Assembly (NCBI GenBank): GCA_903929185.1 | Contig: CAIYTS010000115.1 | Span: forward strand, 1 to 34,022 | Direction of reading: 5' to 3' | Origin: an uncultured Acidimicrobiaceae bacterium | Lineage (GTDB): Bacteria > Actinomycetota > Acidimicrobiia > Acidimicrobiales > Ilumatobacteraceae | Length of the DNA stretch: 34,022 nt | Part shown: positions 1-9,108 of the stretch, one piece after another | Layout: each line of letters starts with the position of its first letter | How positions within the stretch are numbered: position 1 is the first letter of the stretch | The notes under the pieces: generated by a model | Databases searched by the model: none | Seen by the model: the letters and a program-made list of their open reading frames with translations, nothing else | Told to the model about the DNA's origin: nothing | Position numbers and translations under genes: made by a program

Positions 1-723
1 ATCTTTTGCTGCAACAACTGCACGATTGTCTCCACTGGCGATACCAATTCCCATCAGAGCAGAACCTGCGCTGGTGAGGATCATCTTCACGTCTGCGAAG
101 TCCGTGTTGATAAGACCAGGAGTCGTGATGAGGTTTGTGATACCTGCAACACCCTGCAACAAGATTTCATCTGCCATCTTGAATGCATTGACAAGTGATG
201 TCTTATCATTCGCGACAGTCAAAAGGCGATCGTTCGGAATAACGATCAGAGTGTCAACTTTTTCCTTCAGACGTTGAATTCCGTTATCAGCCTGAACAGC
301 ACGACGACGACCTTCGAATTGGAATGGACGCGTTACAACACCGATAGTGAGCGCGCCGAGCGACTTAGCAATCTCAGCAATAACTGGAGCAGCACCAGTT
401 CCGGTACCGCCGCCTTCACCTGCGGTAATAAACACCATGTCAGAACCGTTAATAAGTTCTTCGATTTCTTCACGATGCGCTTCTGCTGCTGCACGACCAA
501 CGTCAGGATCTGAACCTGCACCGAGACCGCGTGTGAGGTCACGACCAATATCGAGCTTGACATCTGCGTCGCTCATGAGAAGGGCTTGCGCGTCTGTGTT
601 AATTGCGACAAATTCAACGCCGCGAAGACCAGCATCGATCATGCGGTTGACAGCGTTAACGCCGCCTCCGCCAATGCCAATCACCTTTATAACGGCGAGA
701 TAATTCTGTGGTGCACCGGCCAT
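1..723 (-). CDS. ftsZ: Cell division protein FtsZ, N-terminal 241 residues (cut by window edge)
   Basis: Tubulin-like GTPase that polymerises into the cytoplasmic Z ring. Translating the minus strand from ATG at 723 gives an uninterrupted frame to base 1. It shows the nucleotide-binding start [16 protein letters not shown] (about residues 13-28), the tubulin signature GGGTGTG at 104-110, and the T7-loop region NTDFADVK near 206-213 that completes the neighbour's GTPase site. The C-terminal domain and the SepF/FtsW-binding tail lie outside the window. An SD-like GGAGG lies 10 bases before the ATG, which decides the start. It is the last visible gene of the dcw run, about 100 bases after ftsQ. 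There is no ftsA between them, as is usual in Actinobacteria. Confidence 0.98.
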   Translation of the reverse strand, partial: MAGAPQNYLAVIKVIGIGGGGVNAVNRMIDAGLRGVEFVAINTDAQALLMSDADVKLDIGRDLTRGLGAGSDPDVGRAAAEAHREEIEELINGSDMVFITAGEGGGTGTGAAPVIAEIAKSLGALTIGVVTRPFQFEGRRRAVQADNGIQRLKEKVDTLIVIPNDRLLTVANDKTSLVNAFKMADEILLQGVAGITNLITTPGLINTDFADVKMILTSAGSALMGIGIASGDNRAVVAAKD

Positions 724-745
724 CGACCATTTACCTCCAGTAAGG

Positions 746-799
746 AGTCCGTGAGGACTGAGTTTCTTAAGTTTCCCACATCACGAGCGATATATGTGG
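746..799 (-). other. Two small inverted repeats in the ftsQ-ftsZ spacer
   Basis: AGTCC (746-750) pairs with GGACT (755-759) around a 4-base loop just upstream of the ftsZ ribosome-binding site. CCACAT (776-781) pairs with ATGTGG (794-799) around 12 bases. This is the only sizeable spacer in the downstream half of the dcw run, so processing, partial termination or a local ftsZ promoter are possible. The repeats are short and could be chance. Confidence 0.3.
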
Positions 800-822
800 C
801 AATCCCCATTTCGGGTGACTGA

Positions 823-1956
823 TTAGCGGATCTGAACGGTCGGTTCACCCGTGGAAACGTCAATAATTGCCAAGGTTGATGGATTCTGGCGCCGCAACAG
901 CACGACCACAGCAACCAACTTGCTTTGTAAATCATTGGGCGGGCCAAACCGAACGAGAGTTCCGCCCGCAAGGGTCATTGCAAGCTCCCCTCCCGCGCTG
1001 ACTTCAAGAGATTTCACCAACGGTCGCAGTTCATCTGGCAGTGCCAGCACAAGTTGAGCTGCCGCTCTATAGACATCATCGGCCACAGCGCCTGCTTCGA
1101 GAGAAGGCCCGACGCCGCCGACACGTAAGTACTTCGTCGGCCAACCAGCAAGTACGGCGATGACATGACCTCGGGCATCGACAATGCGCGCCTTCTGATC
1201 ATCTCCGACGTACCAAATTACGGGTACCCGTTCAGCAACTTCGACAAGAGCCCGACCGGGGAATCGAGTAGTGATTCGCACGTCAGACACCCATGAATCT
1301 GCAAGCAATAATTCGCGAGCCCGTCGAGTATTAACAGTGAATACCGATGCGCCTTTCAGTGTTTTCTTCACCGCCACCAGTACGTCTTTCGACGTATAGA
1401 CGGTTCCTTCAACTGTCACTGATCGAATTGCAAAGATAGGCGATGCAAGAAGCGCTATCACTACAACGACAGATCCGACTATTGCGCCCGCCAGTTTTAA
1501 CCATTTGACTTTTTGCAAGCGTTCACGGCGTCGTGACCGTCGTTGCCTCTCTTCAAAAGTGGGATCCGGCCTGTCATCGTCGACGATGACAACACGATCC
1601 AGGTCGTCATCAATGACGACCAATGTGCCGGTGTCTTCAGCCATTCCATTGAGTAACGGGTCAATTGGTTCGGATCGACGAACTTCTTCAATACTGGGGT
1701 CAACAATGACGACTGACTCTGTTTCTGACAATTCCATTTCGAGAGAAGCGTCAACTTCAACGACAGAAACCGTTACATCAATAATGTCCGTCGGTGTGTC
1801 GTCACTAGATTCGACGGACGCATCAGGCTCTATCACAGTGACCGATTCGCGATTACTAAAGAGTCCCGACAACTCCTGAAGTACCTGATCAGACACTTCA
1901 GTAACGGAGATTTCCTCTGAACGTTCTTTCGGGCTTTCGTTCTCTGAATCTGTCAT
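823..1956 (-). CDS. ftsQ: Cell division protein FtsQ with long acidic cytoplasmic tail
   Basis: Bitopic divisome protein that links early and late division proteins. The 377 residues divide into a strongly acidic N-terminal cytoplasmic tail (about 1-135), a basic patch rich in R and K (137-150), one membrane helix (about 152-175), then an extracytoplasmic POTRA domain starting near 177 (IRSVTVEGTVYTS) and the FtsQ beta domain. The tail has about 38 Asp/Glu against 7 Arg/Lys in its first 131 residues and contains recurring VVxVD-type segments, so it is longer than in most FtsQ proteins. The start codon overlaps the murB stop by 4 bases (ATGA), indicating coupled translation. Family assignment rests on topology, POTRA-like sequence and position between murB and ftsZ. 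Confidence 0.93.
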   Translation of the reverse strand: MTDSENESPKERSEEISVTEVSDQVLQELSGLFSNRESVTVIEPDASVESSDDTPTDIIDVTVSVVEVDASLEMELSETESVVIVDPSIEEVRRSEPIDPLLNGMAEDTGTLVVIDDDLDRVVIVDDDRPDPTFEERQRRSRRRERLQKVKWLKLAGAIVGSVVVVIALLASPIFAIRSVTVEGTVYTSKDVLVAVKKTLKGASVFTVNTRRARELLLADSWVSDVRITTRFPGRALVEVAERVPVIWYVGDDQKARIVDARGHVIAVLAGWPTKYLRVGGVGPSLEAGAVADDVYRAAAQLVLALPDELRPLVKSLEVSAGGELAMTLAGGTLVRFGPPNDLQSKLVAVVVLLRRQNPSTLAIIDVSTGEPTVQIR

Positions 1957-2969
1957 GCGAGATCCCCGAGGATTCTGTGCAATTCATTCCTGGCAGCAAC
2001 GTGTGATTCAGAACTATGAGAAGGGTGTGAAAAACGAGTCATGAGATCTGCAGAGAACCCGACAAGACATACTTCGCTATACAGACGAATGCCGTGAACC
2101 TTTTCCACAGTACTTTGCACATGCGACATCACTGCAGCAATGTCAGCAGCGGTAGACCCTTCCCCGGCCTGAATAAAATTTGCGTGCTTTTCTGACACTG
2201 TGACTGCGCCAATTGTGAAACCTCGAAGACCAGCAGAATCAATAAGCGCACCAGAACTTTCGTCACCTTCGCCAGGATTCACAAACACCGAGCCGGCATT
2301 ACGGCCACCTGGTTGATGCTCGCGCCTCCAACTGACGACGGCGTTGATTTCAGTTGTGCCGATTGCTGCTTCTTGGGCTGCGGTTTTCATTCGAACCGAC
2401 AGCACAACGTGATTATTTGATAATGCCGAGCCGCGAAAGTAGAAATCAAGTTGTTCAGATGGCACTCGCGCGATGATGCCACTACGGAGAGACAAGACGG
2501 TTGCGTCGACCACAGATGACGCCATATCGGCGCCGTGGCCACCTGCATTCATTCGAACCGCACCACCCACAGTGCCAGGAATTCCTACGCACCATTCAAG
2601 GCCACCGCGCGCTGCCCCAACTGACCGTCTGGCCAAAACTGGCATCAACATTGCGCCGCCAGCTTCCACTAGGTCACCGTCAACCGTGACCGCATTTTCG
2701 GTACTTGACGGCGACATCACAATGACAACACCATCGAAACCTTGATCGGCGATCAGAAGATTGCTCCCGCGACCCATCACAAGAGTCTCCACTTCGCGAT
2801 GATGACGCAGAACCTCAGACACAGCAACGGCGTGATCTGTGGAAGAGACTTTGACAACACATGCACCGTTGCCACCAACTCCGTAAGTGGTGAGTGTGGC
2901 TAGCGGTTTATCGACCTGAACGTCAAGACCGACTGCAGTCAATTCAGCAACTATGGCATGTGTGCTCAT
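1953..2969 (-). CDS. murB: UDP-N-acetylenolpyruvoylglucosamine reductase MurB
   Basis: Cytoplasmic flavoenzyme that reduces UDP-GlcNAc-enolpyruvate to UDP-MurNAc with NADPH, the second committed step of peptidoglycan precursor synthesis. At 338 residues it has the family's usual length. The FAD-binding part shows TLTTYGVGGNGACVV (about 25-39) and GRGSNLLIADQGFDGVVI. The stretch ECVGIPGTVGGAVRMNAGG-like at 126-145 and GGRNAGSVFVNP carry the glycine-rich loop and the catalytic Ser. ANFI precedes the C-terminal domain. It is sandwiched by 4-base overlaps with murC upstream and ftsQ downstream, as in many actinobacterial dcw clusters. Confidence 0.97.
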   Translation of the reverse strand: MSTHAIVAELTAVGLDVQVDKPLATLTTYGVGGNGACVVKVSSTDHAVAVSEVLRHHREVETLVMGRGSNLLIADQGFDGVVIVMSPSSTENAVTVDGDLVEAGGAMLMPVLARRSVGAARGGLEWCVGIPGTVGGAVRMNAGGHGADMASSVVDATVLSLRSGIIARVPSEQLDFYFRGSALSNNHVVLSVRMKTAAQEAAIGTTEINAVVSWRREHQPGGRNAGSVFVNPGEGDESSGALIDSAGLRGFTIGAVTVSEKHANFIQAGEGSTAADIAAVMSHVQSTVEKVHGIRLYSEVCLVGFSADLMTRFSHPSHSSESHVAARNELHRILGDLA

Positions 2970-4372
2970 GTCAGAACTCCACGCAGGTCGTCAGGAAAGG
3001 TTTCGATATCGCCACAACCCATCGAAATACAAATGTCGCCAGCCGTAATCCATGATGCAACAGCAGCAACTGTGTCTGCACGCGATGGCGCCCACACGAC
3101 ATCGGCATTCTGATGTGCACGACGTATGGCATTCACCACCAGTTCTCCGGTAATGCCGTCAATCTTTTGAGTGCCTGATGCGTAGACATCTGTAATCACG
3201 ATGCGATCTGCGTGTACAAAACAATCACTATACGAATCAGCCATTGTTGCAATGCGGTGATATCTGTTTGGCTGGAACACGGCAACAACACGGCCCGCGA
3301 GAGCAGGGTGCGACCGTACTGCGTCGATGGTGGTTGAGATCTCCGCTGGCAAATGTGCGTAGTCATCAATAAGCATTGACCCACGGAATTCGCCACGTTC
3401 AGTAAATCGACGAGCCACACCGCGAAATGCCGCCGCTGCCGTGCACGCAACGGCCGGATCGACGCCAAGACGAATTGCGATCGCAAGGGCCGCAGCAAAA
3501 TTCATAACATTGTGTTCACCGCGTAGTTTCAACGCACACGTGTACGTTTGGCCCAAGAATTGAAGAGCAACCATTGTGCCCTCACTATGTGGTTCTGCCG
3601 ATGTGATTCGGACCGTGGATTGCTCTGACCAGCCGAATGTTGTCACTCGAGGGTCGCTACGAAGTGCACTCACTATTTCTTTGGAACCCTCGTCATCTGC
3701 ATTGAGCACAACAGCGCCGTGCGTACGCGCGATCGCATCAGCAAAGCATTCCTTGATGGCCTCAAAAGAACCGAAATAATCAAGATGATCAATATCAATG
3801 TTTGTCACTACAAGAGAAGACAACGGAAGAACATCAAGCGTCCCATCGCTCTCATCTGACTCAATAATCAGTAGCGACCCGTCTCCATGCACGTTTCCTG
3901 TGCCTCCAAGAACGTCTGCGCCGATGATTGACGACGGATGCAGACCACCGGCAGATGTCATGGCAGTCACCAGCGCTGTCGTAGTGGTCTTTCCGTGGGT
4001 ACCTGCGATACCAATTGCGTTTGTAGCAGCACACAACGATGCCAACATGCCCGACCTGTGGCGAGTCGCTATTCCTGCGCGCCCGGCTTCCACCAACTCC
4101 ACGTTGGAAGAAGGAATAGCCGTTGAGTACGTCACGACATCTGCGCCATGAACAGCCGCTTCGTGATGGCCGATGAAGACGTGAATGCCGCGTTGACGTA
4201 GTTCTTCGATTACCTCAGAGCCATGTAGGTCTGATCCTGTGACTTCATGACCCATCTCTGTTAACAAGCGAGCAATCGCGCTCATCCCAGGACCACCGAT
4301 GCCGACGATGTGGCATCTCATTGGGGCATCGAGCGCAAGGAGCGGTTCAGCGAGTCGGCGAGAGACATTCAT
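2966..4372 (-). CDS. murC: UDP-N-acetylmuramate--L-alanine ligase MurC
   Basis: ATP-dependent ligase that adds L-Ala to UDP-MurNAc in the cytoplasm. The protein has 468 residues with the three Mur-ligase domains. The N-terminal Rossmann-like part is HIVGIGGPGMSAIARLL (about 21-37). The ATP-binding P-loop is GIAGTHGKTTTT (about 117-128). The metal/substrate region contains ESDESDGTLDVL and NIDIDHLDYFG. The C-terminal domain has DDYAHLPAEI and FQPNRYHR. The ATG start shares one base with the murG stop (TGATG), and its stop overlaps murB by 4 bases, so the genes are probably translated in series. The THGKT variant separates MurC from the MurD (TDGKT) and MurE (TNGKT) paralogues in the same cluster. 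Confidence 0.98.
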   Translation of the reverse strand: MNVSRRLAEPLLALDAPMRCHIVGIGGPGMSAIARLLTEMGHEVTGSDLHGSEVIEELRQRGIHVFIGHHEAAVHGADVVTYSTAIPSSNVELVEAGRAGIATRHRSGMLASLCAATNAIGIAGTHGKTTTTALVTAMTSAGGLHPSSIIGADVLGGTGNVHGDGSLLIIESDESDGTLDVLPLSSLVVTNIDIDHLDYFGSFEAIKECFADAIARTHGAVVLNADDEGSKEIVSALRSDPRVTTFGWSEQSTVRITSAEPHSEGTMVALQFLGQTYTCALKLRGEHNVMNFAAALAIAIRLGVDPAVACTAAAAFRGVARRFTERGEFRGSMLIDDYAHLPAEISTTIDAVRSHPALAGRVVAVFQPNRYHRIATMADSYSDCFVHADRIVITDVYASGTQKIDGITGELVVNAIRRAHQNADVVWAPSRADTVAAVASWITAGDICISMGCGDIETFPDDLRGVLT

Positions 4373-5502
4373 CAGTCGTCCATTGTTCCACGCGCGACAG
4401 TCGCGTGAGCGGCCCCCTCGATTGCATCAACTAACGCAGAGCTTCGATGCATCGTCCCCAATTGGTATGCAGTTCGTGCCATCACTGACACACGATCACG
4501 GTCTGCCAGTAATTGAGTGATCTGCACCACTGCCCTGCCGTCAGCGCATGCTGCATCATCCATGAGAATTCCGGCTCCAGAATCTGTCAACCATCTGGCA
4601 TTCAGTTCCTGATGGTTTTCTGCTGCATCTGGCCACGGAACCAAAACAGCAGCTACTCCGACTGTGGCAATTTCAGCTACTGAACTCGCACCGGCACGCG
4701 AGACCAAAACATCGAGTGCGCTATACACATCTGCCATTCGGTCTTCATAACCAACGCGGATGTATTGAACACCCGCTGGTACGTGTGGCATCGGATCACG
4801 CACAAAGCGTTCACCACAAATGTGATACACAATTGCTTCCCTGCCTTCGAGTGCTCGTAGCAAGTCCGCGACCATCGCGTTAAGAACTCCCGAACCAAGC
4901 GAACCACCCATCACTACGACCATCTGAGCTGTAGATGAAAGACCCAGCATTTCGCGAGAAATTGCTCGACTATCGGCAACGTGAAGGGTACGGAGGTGGC
5001 GCCGCACAGGAGCACCGGTCATCACAGAATTGGGAAGCGAACTGTTCTCGAAAGAAACAGCACAGATCGTCGCATGTCGCGCCTGACGGCGCGTAGCTAG
5101 ACCCGCAATGCGGTCGTAACTCACACATACAAGCGGGATATCTTGCTGTATAGCCGCTCGCGATATGGGCTCACTGGCATAACCACCGACAGAAATAACC
5201 ACGCTTGGTTTCCACAATTTGATGAGACCACGCGCCAGAAATCTGCTGTGTAACAAGCGCCACGGGAGCAATGCATTTCGTGCCATGCCTCGGATTGTCC
5301 ACGACCGTTGCAAACCAGAGATCGGGAGAAATTCACTAGCGATACCGGTATCGACCATCAACTGTGTTTCGATACCACGCCGAGACCCGACATACCGAAT
5401 GTCGTCGGGAGAATGTCCCGCTTCGACAAGTAACTCACAGATAGCCAAAGCCGGAATTACGTGCCCACTTGTTCCGCCACCGGTTACGACTGCGTACACC
5501 AT
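4372..5502 (-). CDS. murG: Undecaprenyl-PP-MurNAc-pentapeptide GlcNAc transferase MurG
   Basis: Membrane-associated GT28 glycosyltransferase that converts lipid I to lipid II at the inner face of the membrane. The 376-residue protein begins MVYAVVTGGGTSGHVIPALA, the N-terminal glycine-rich loop that binds the lipid-linked acceptor. The second glycine loop, VVMGGSLGSGVLN, follows the interdomain linker. SRAGASSVAEIATVGVAAVLVPWP and ENHQELNARWL form the UDP-GlcNAc-binding region. The loop GGGTSGH has Ser where many homologues carry Gly or Ala, a conservative change. It lies 3 bases after ftsW and shares one base with murC. Confidence 0.97.
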   Translation of the reverse strand: MVYAVVTGGGTSGHVIPALAICELLVEAGHSPDDIRYVGSRRGIETQLMVDTGIASEFLPISGLQRSWTIRGMARNALLPWRLLHSRFLARGLIKLWKPSVVISVGGYASEPISRAAIQQDIPLVCVSYDRIAGLATRRQARHATICAVSFENSSLPNSVMTGAPVRRHLRTLHVADSRAISREMLGLSSTAQMVVVMGGSLGSGVLNAMVADLLRALEGREAIVYHICGERFVRDPMPHVPAGVQYIRVGYEDRMADVYSALDVLVSRAGASSVAEIATVGVAAVLVPWPDAAENHQELNARWLTDSGAGILMDDAACADGRAVVQITQLLADRDRVSVMARTAYQLGTMHRSSALVDAIEGAAHATVARGTMDD

Positions 5503-5505
5503 GGT

Positions 5506-6702
5506 TTAGTGCGAAGTCTTTACGTCTCGTGCCACATTCAACAATAAACCAGCTGCTGCCATCGAAGCGATGAGAGATGAGCCGCCGTACGACAGAAATG
5601 GAAGCGTCAAGCCTGTCATCGGTAGTGCACCCACGACTCCGCCTACGTTCACCAACGCCTGCACACCGAACCACGCAGATATGCCTCCGGCAATGAAGGC
5701 ACCATGGGTGTCAGGCGCTGAAAGAGCGACCTGCAATCCGAAAATCACCAATGCTAAGAATCCACCGACGACCATCAAAGAACCAAAGATTCCCATCTCT
5801 TCTGCGATGACTGAAAAAATAAAGTCGCTGTATGCAAGTGGTACGTAACCCCACTTACTAGTGCCGGATCCGATTCCGGTGCCCGACCATCCACCATTAG
5901 CAATGCTCAAGAGAGACTGATACACCTGATATCCGCTGTCTTCTTTGGTGGCATCAAGATGCATAAATGCAAACATTCGTTGACTGGCATTACTCGCGAA
6001 ATTCAGAACTAAAAATCCGAGCACCCCAACACTTGCTGTTGTCGCAACCAACTGTCGTGCAGGCAGCCCGGCAATGAACATCATGACAAGTACTACGCCA
6101 CCGAAAATCAAACTTCCGCCAAAGTCCTTCTGAAGAGCACATAGACCGGCACTAACTCCCATTGCTGCAATCATTGGCCACAACACAATGCTGGTGATTT
6201 GAACGGAGCGATGTCGATGAGACAGAAGGTTTGCACAAAAAAGAATCACTGCGATTTTCATAAATTCTGAGGGCTGCATTCGAAACGGACCAATGTCGAG
6301 CCATGCACGTGCACCATTAACTAGAGCACCCTTCAAGATGACGAAGATATTCAAGACCAGAACTGATCCAACGACGGACTGCAGGAGAAATGTGTTACGC
6401 CATGTTTCGTACGGCAATGCATACGCCGCCCACATTGCAATTGCCCCCAATGCAGCCCAAATCAATTGACGTTCAAACATTGCCCAGGCAGAACTACCGG
6501 AATGCAAGTTAGTTACCGAAGAAGATGACAACACCATGACCAAACCCAACATCACAAACGACGTGACGATGATCAGAATCCAGAAGAACGCCGCAGATGG
6601 TTTCTCCGATGCCACACGATGACGGTCTGCTACTCCGGTACGGCGAAGAGTCGCAAGTCGGCGCTCCTTAAGAGTTGGTGTTGTTCGTCTATCTGCGACC
6701 AT
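5506..6702 (-). CDS. ftsW: Septal SEDS peptidoglycan glycosyltransferase FtsW
   Basis: Polytopic SEDS protein that polymerises lipid II during septation together with its partner transpeptidase FtsI. The 398 residues carry about ten hydrophobic helices after a short cytoplasmic basic start. Recognisable family segments are LVMVLSSSSV near residue 60, GARAWLDIGPFRMQPSEFMKI (broken here for length), ALQKDFGGSLIF with the conserved Asp, IANGGWSGTGIGSGTSKWGYVPLAYSDFIF-type sequence, EEMGIFG, and PMTGLTLPFLSYGGSS near the C-terminus. FtsW rather than RodA is supported by its location between murD and murG in the dcw run. Confidence 0.97.
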   Translation of the reverse strand: MVADRRTTPTLKERRLATLRRTGVADRHRVASEKPSAAFFWILIIVTSFVMLGLVMVLSSSSVTNLHSGSSAWAMFERQLIWAALGAIAMWAAYALPYETWRNTFLLQSVVGSVLVLNIFVILKGALVNGARAWLDIGPFRMQPSEFMKIAVILFCANLLSHRHRSVQITSIVLWPMIAAMGVSAGLCALQKDFGGSLIFGGVVLVMMFIAGLPARQLVATTASVGVLGFLVLNFASNASQRMFAFMHLDATKEDSGYQVYQSLLSIANGGWSGTGIGSGTSKWGYVPLAYSDFIFSVIAEEMGIFGSLMVVGGFLALVIFGLQVALSAPDTHGAFIAGGISAWFGVQALVNVGGVVGALPMTGLTLPFLSYGGSSLIASMAAAGLLLNVARDVKTSH

Positions 6703-8048
6703 TATGAACTCGATTCTGTTCGGTGGAAATGTTGACGGACTCTTTCTTGAAAGTCCTCACCACGTTCGTTGTAATTCTTGTACCAGTCATAACTTGTGCA
6801 GCCTGGGGACAACAGAACAGTTGCACCACCCTGTGCCAAACCGTGAGCAAGACCAACTGCTTCTTCCATTGACCTGGCTTCTCGCACCACACATACGCCT
6901 TCAAAAGCTTGACGAATAGCTTCAGCATCGTCACCGATTGCCACGACGCCCACCATCCGTTTCGGCTCTGTGGCCATCTGTGTCAGATCTAAATCCTTAT
7001 TGCGACCGCCGGCTATCAACACAATGTTTTCAAAAGACCGAATCGCAGTCAGTGCTGCATGAGGACTTGTTGCTTTCGAGTCGTCGTACCATGCCGATCC
7101 ACCGAAATGGCCAACGAGCTCAATGCGATGATGCGCAGATTCAAAATTGTGCAATGGCACAGAAACATCGCCCACCGCGCTTAATCCTGATTCAATAACC
7201 AAAGCTGCAGCAGCAAGTGAATTAGTGATGTCATGAGGAAGTGCCCGCCATAGCTCATCAACTGCACATATAACTCCGTGTGCACACACCAAAGACCCCG
7301 CCGACACTGTGTAGTCGCCAGAGTCGAGACCAAAAGTGACACATCGTGATCCGACTGAACGAGCAGACTCAAGAATCAGTTCATTGTTGACTGGCGCAAC
7401 AACGACGTCACTTGATCGAGAATAGGCCCACAACCGACGTTTTGCTTCTGTGTAGTTCTCAAATGAACCGTGCCAATCAAGATGATCCGCAGCCAAATTG
7501 AGCCACACAGACGCATCACAGCGAAACGCGTCTGTGAACTGCAATCGGAAACTTGAACATTCAACAACGAATGCATCAAACGGTTGATCAATAGCTGCCA
7601 TAAAAGGAAGGTCCGTATTGCCCACCTCGCCAACTGAACGACCACTGGCTCGCAACAATGCCGCCGTAATCATCGTGGTCGTTGTCTTGCCGTCTGTACC
7701 CGTGACTCCGAGAATAGGACGTGGCCCACCGCTTCTCTGCTGTTCCCATTCATATGCAATGTCAATTTCAGTACGAACAGAAATTTTTCGTACCAGTGCT
7801 TCGACGATCACGCGGTGATGCGGAGCTACTCCAGGAGCAGGTATCAGAACATCGGCGCCATCAAGAAAAGCAACAAGATCCGACTGAGTAACTACGGGAA
7901 TAATCGTGCAGCCAAGTTCTTGTGCAAGACGACGATGTTCATCTGTGATTGCATCATCTGACAGAACCACCTCAATGCCTCGTGCCACCAAAGCACGCGC
8001 AGCCGCGGCTCCGGCAAGCGCTAGTCCAAAAACCGCTACTCGCTTCAT
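6702..8048 (-). CDS. murD: UDP-N-acetylmuramoylalanine--D-glutamate ligase MurD
   Basis: Cytoplasmic ATP-dependent ligase that adds D-Glu to UDP-MurNAc-L-Ala. From ATG at 8048 it has 448 residues, starting MKRVAVFGLALAGAAAARAL (Rossmann-type N-domain). The P-loop GVTGTDGKTTTT lies at about 114-125. LNLAADHLDWHGS, YDDSKATSPHAALTAI, IAGGRNKDLDL and LLSPGCTSYDWYKNYNERG are typical MurD segments. An in-frame TTG at 8075 would add nine residues, but the ATG directly follows the mraY stop with an excellent GGGAGGTGA immediately before it, so I take the ATG. It overlaps ftsW by one base. Confidence 0.97.
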   Translation of the reverse strand: MKRVAVFGLALAGAAAARALVARGIEVVLSDDAITDEHRRLAQELGCTIIPVVTQSDLVAFLDGADVLIPAPGVAPHHRVIVEALVRKISVRTEIDIAYEWEQQRSGGPRPILGVTGTDGKTTTTMITAALLRASGRSVGEVGNTDLPFMAAIDQPFDAFVVECSSFRLQFTDAFRCDASVWLNLAADHLDWHGSFENYTEAKRRLWAYSRSSDVVVAPVNNELILESARSVGSRCVTFGLDSGDYTVSAGSLVCAHGVICAVDELWRALPHDITNSLAAAALVIESGLSAVGDVSVPLHNFESAHHRIELVGHFGGSAWYDDSKATSPHAALTAIRSFENIVLIAGGRNKDLDLTQMATEPKRMVGVVAIGDDAEAIRQAFEGVCVVREARSMEEAVGLAHGLAQGGATVLLSPGCTSYDWYKNYNERGEDFQERVRQHFHRTESSS

Positions 8049-8049
8049 G

Positions 8050-9108
8050 TCACCTCCCGGCAAAGGAGTCGGCAATATGCGTGAAGTCAGCGATAAACAT
8101 TCCTACGGCAACAGCCACACAAATTCCGGACAAGATCCAAAACCGAATGATGACTGTGGTCTCGGGCCACCCGAGAAGCTCAAAATGATGATGAATTGGA
8201 GACATACGAAACAAACGCTTCTTTCGACCCGAAGCTTTGAACACGCCCATCTGCAACGCAACAGAACCAGCTTCCATCACATTGAGTGCACAAATAAGCG
8301 GAAGCAACATGTGCGTATTAGTAGTCACTGCCAATAATCCCAAGGCAGCACCAATGCCTAACGCGCCAACATCACCCATAAAGATTCGCGCCGGAGCCGC
8401 GTTCCACCAAAGGAACCCACCGCATGCACCTGCCATTGCCGCAGAAAATACTGCCAAGTCAAGAGGGTTAACCAAGTGGTAAATATCAGGATTACGAAAT
8501 GCCCAATATGCAATCACGGTGAACGCAAGAAATCCGAACAAAGCAGAACCAGCAGCGAGACCGTCGAGACCGTCCGTCACATTGACTGCATTTGTCGTTG
8601 CCCACACCATTATTGATGTCCACACAACCCATAACACTGGCGACAAGTGCCAACCTGGGAAATCAAGCCGAGTAAACGACAACGTTTCACTGACACCTGT
8701 ACCGACAAGCAGCCACGTCATCATGACGACCACAAGACCAAAGGTGATGTATCCCTTTTTCTTCCAAAAGATTCCACGATTATGAGCTCGGCGCACCTTT
8801 AAGAAGTCGTCAAGAAAACCGATGATTGACAAGACTCCACAGATAGCCCACATGATCATCGCTTGGTCTGACAGAGCAATCCCACCGCGCAAATGCGCAG
8901 CAGCCCAACCGATAAATGCAGACACCATGATCGCAATACCGCCCATAGTGGCGGTTCCTTGCTTTTTCATGTGATGAACAGGACCATGGTCGTCAGAACC
9001 AAGAATTGGCTGACCTTTACCGATCGAATCAAAAAAGGAGATCAATGCACGCGTACCAAACAGAGACAACATCATTGCCACTGCTCCAGCAATAAGAACT
9101 GCAATCAT
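8050..9108 (-). CDS. mraY: Phospho-N-acetylmuramoyl-pentapeptide-transferase MraY
   Basis: Integral membrane enzyme that transfers phospho-MurNAc-pentapeptide from UDP to undecaprenyl phosphate, making lipid I. The 352 residues contain about ten membrane helices. Conserved cytoplasmic loops are visible: DDFLKVRRAHNRGIFWKKK (about 101-119), NAVNVTDGLDGLAAG with the catalytic Asp residues, FMGDVGALGIG, and the HHH motif in SPIHHHFELLGWPE near the C-terminus. Its ATG overlaps the stop of murE by 4 bases. In most bacteria murF lies directly upstream of mraY; here murE does. Confidence 0.98.
   Translation of the reverse strand: MIAVLIAGAVAMMLSLFGTRALISFFDSIGKGQPILGSDDHGPVHHMKKQGTATMGGIAIMVSAFIGWAAAHLRGGIALSDQAMIMWAICGVLSIIGFLDDFLKVRRAHNRGIFWKKKGYITFGLVVVMMTWLLVGTGVSETLSFTRLDFPGWHLSPVLWVVWTSIMVWATTNAVNVTDGLDGLAAGSALFGFLAFTVIAYWAFRNPDIYHLVNPLDLAVFSAAMAGACGGFLWWNAAPARIFMGDVGALGIGAALGLLAVTTNTHMLLPLICALNVMEAGSVALQMGVFKASGRKKRLFRMSPIHHHFELLGWPETTVIIRFWILSGICVAVAVGMFIADFTHIADSFAGR

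Noticed and set aside
8049-8075. Upstream TTG start adding nine residues to MurD
   Set aside because: The ATG at 8048 has a strong SD right before it and follows the mraY stop directly; the TTG lies inside mraY without an SD.
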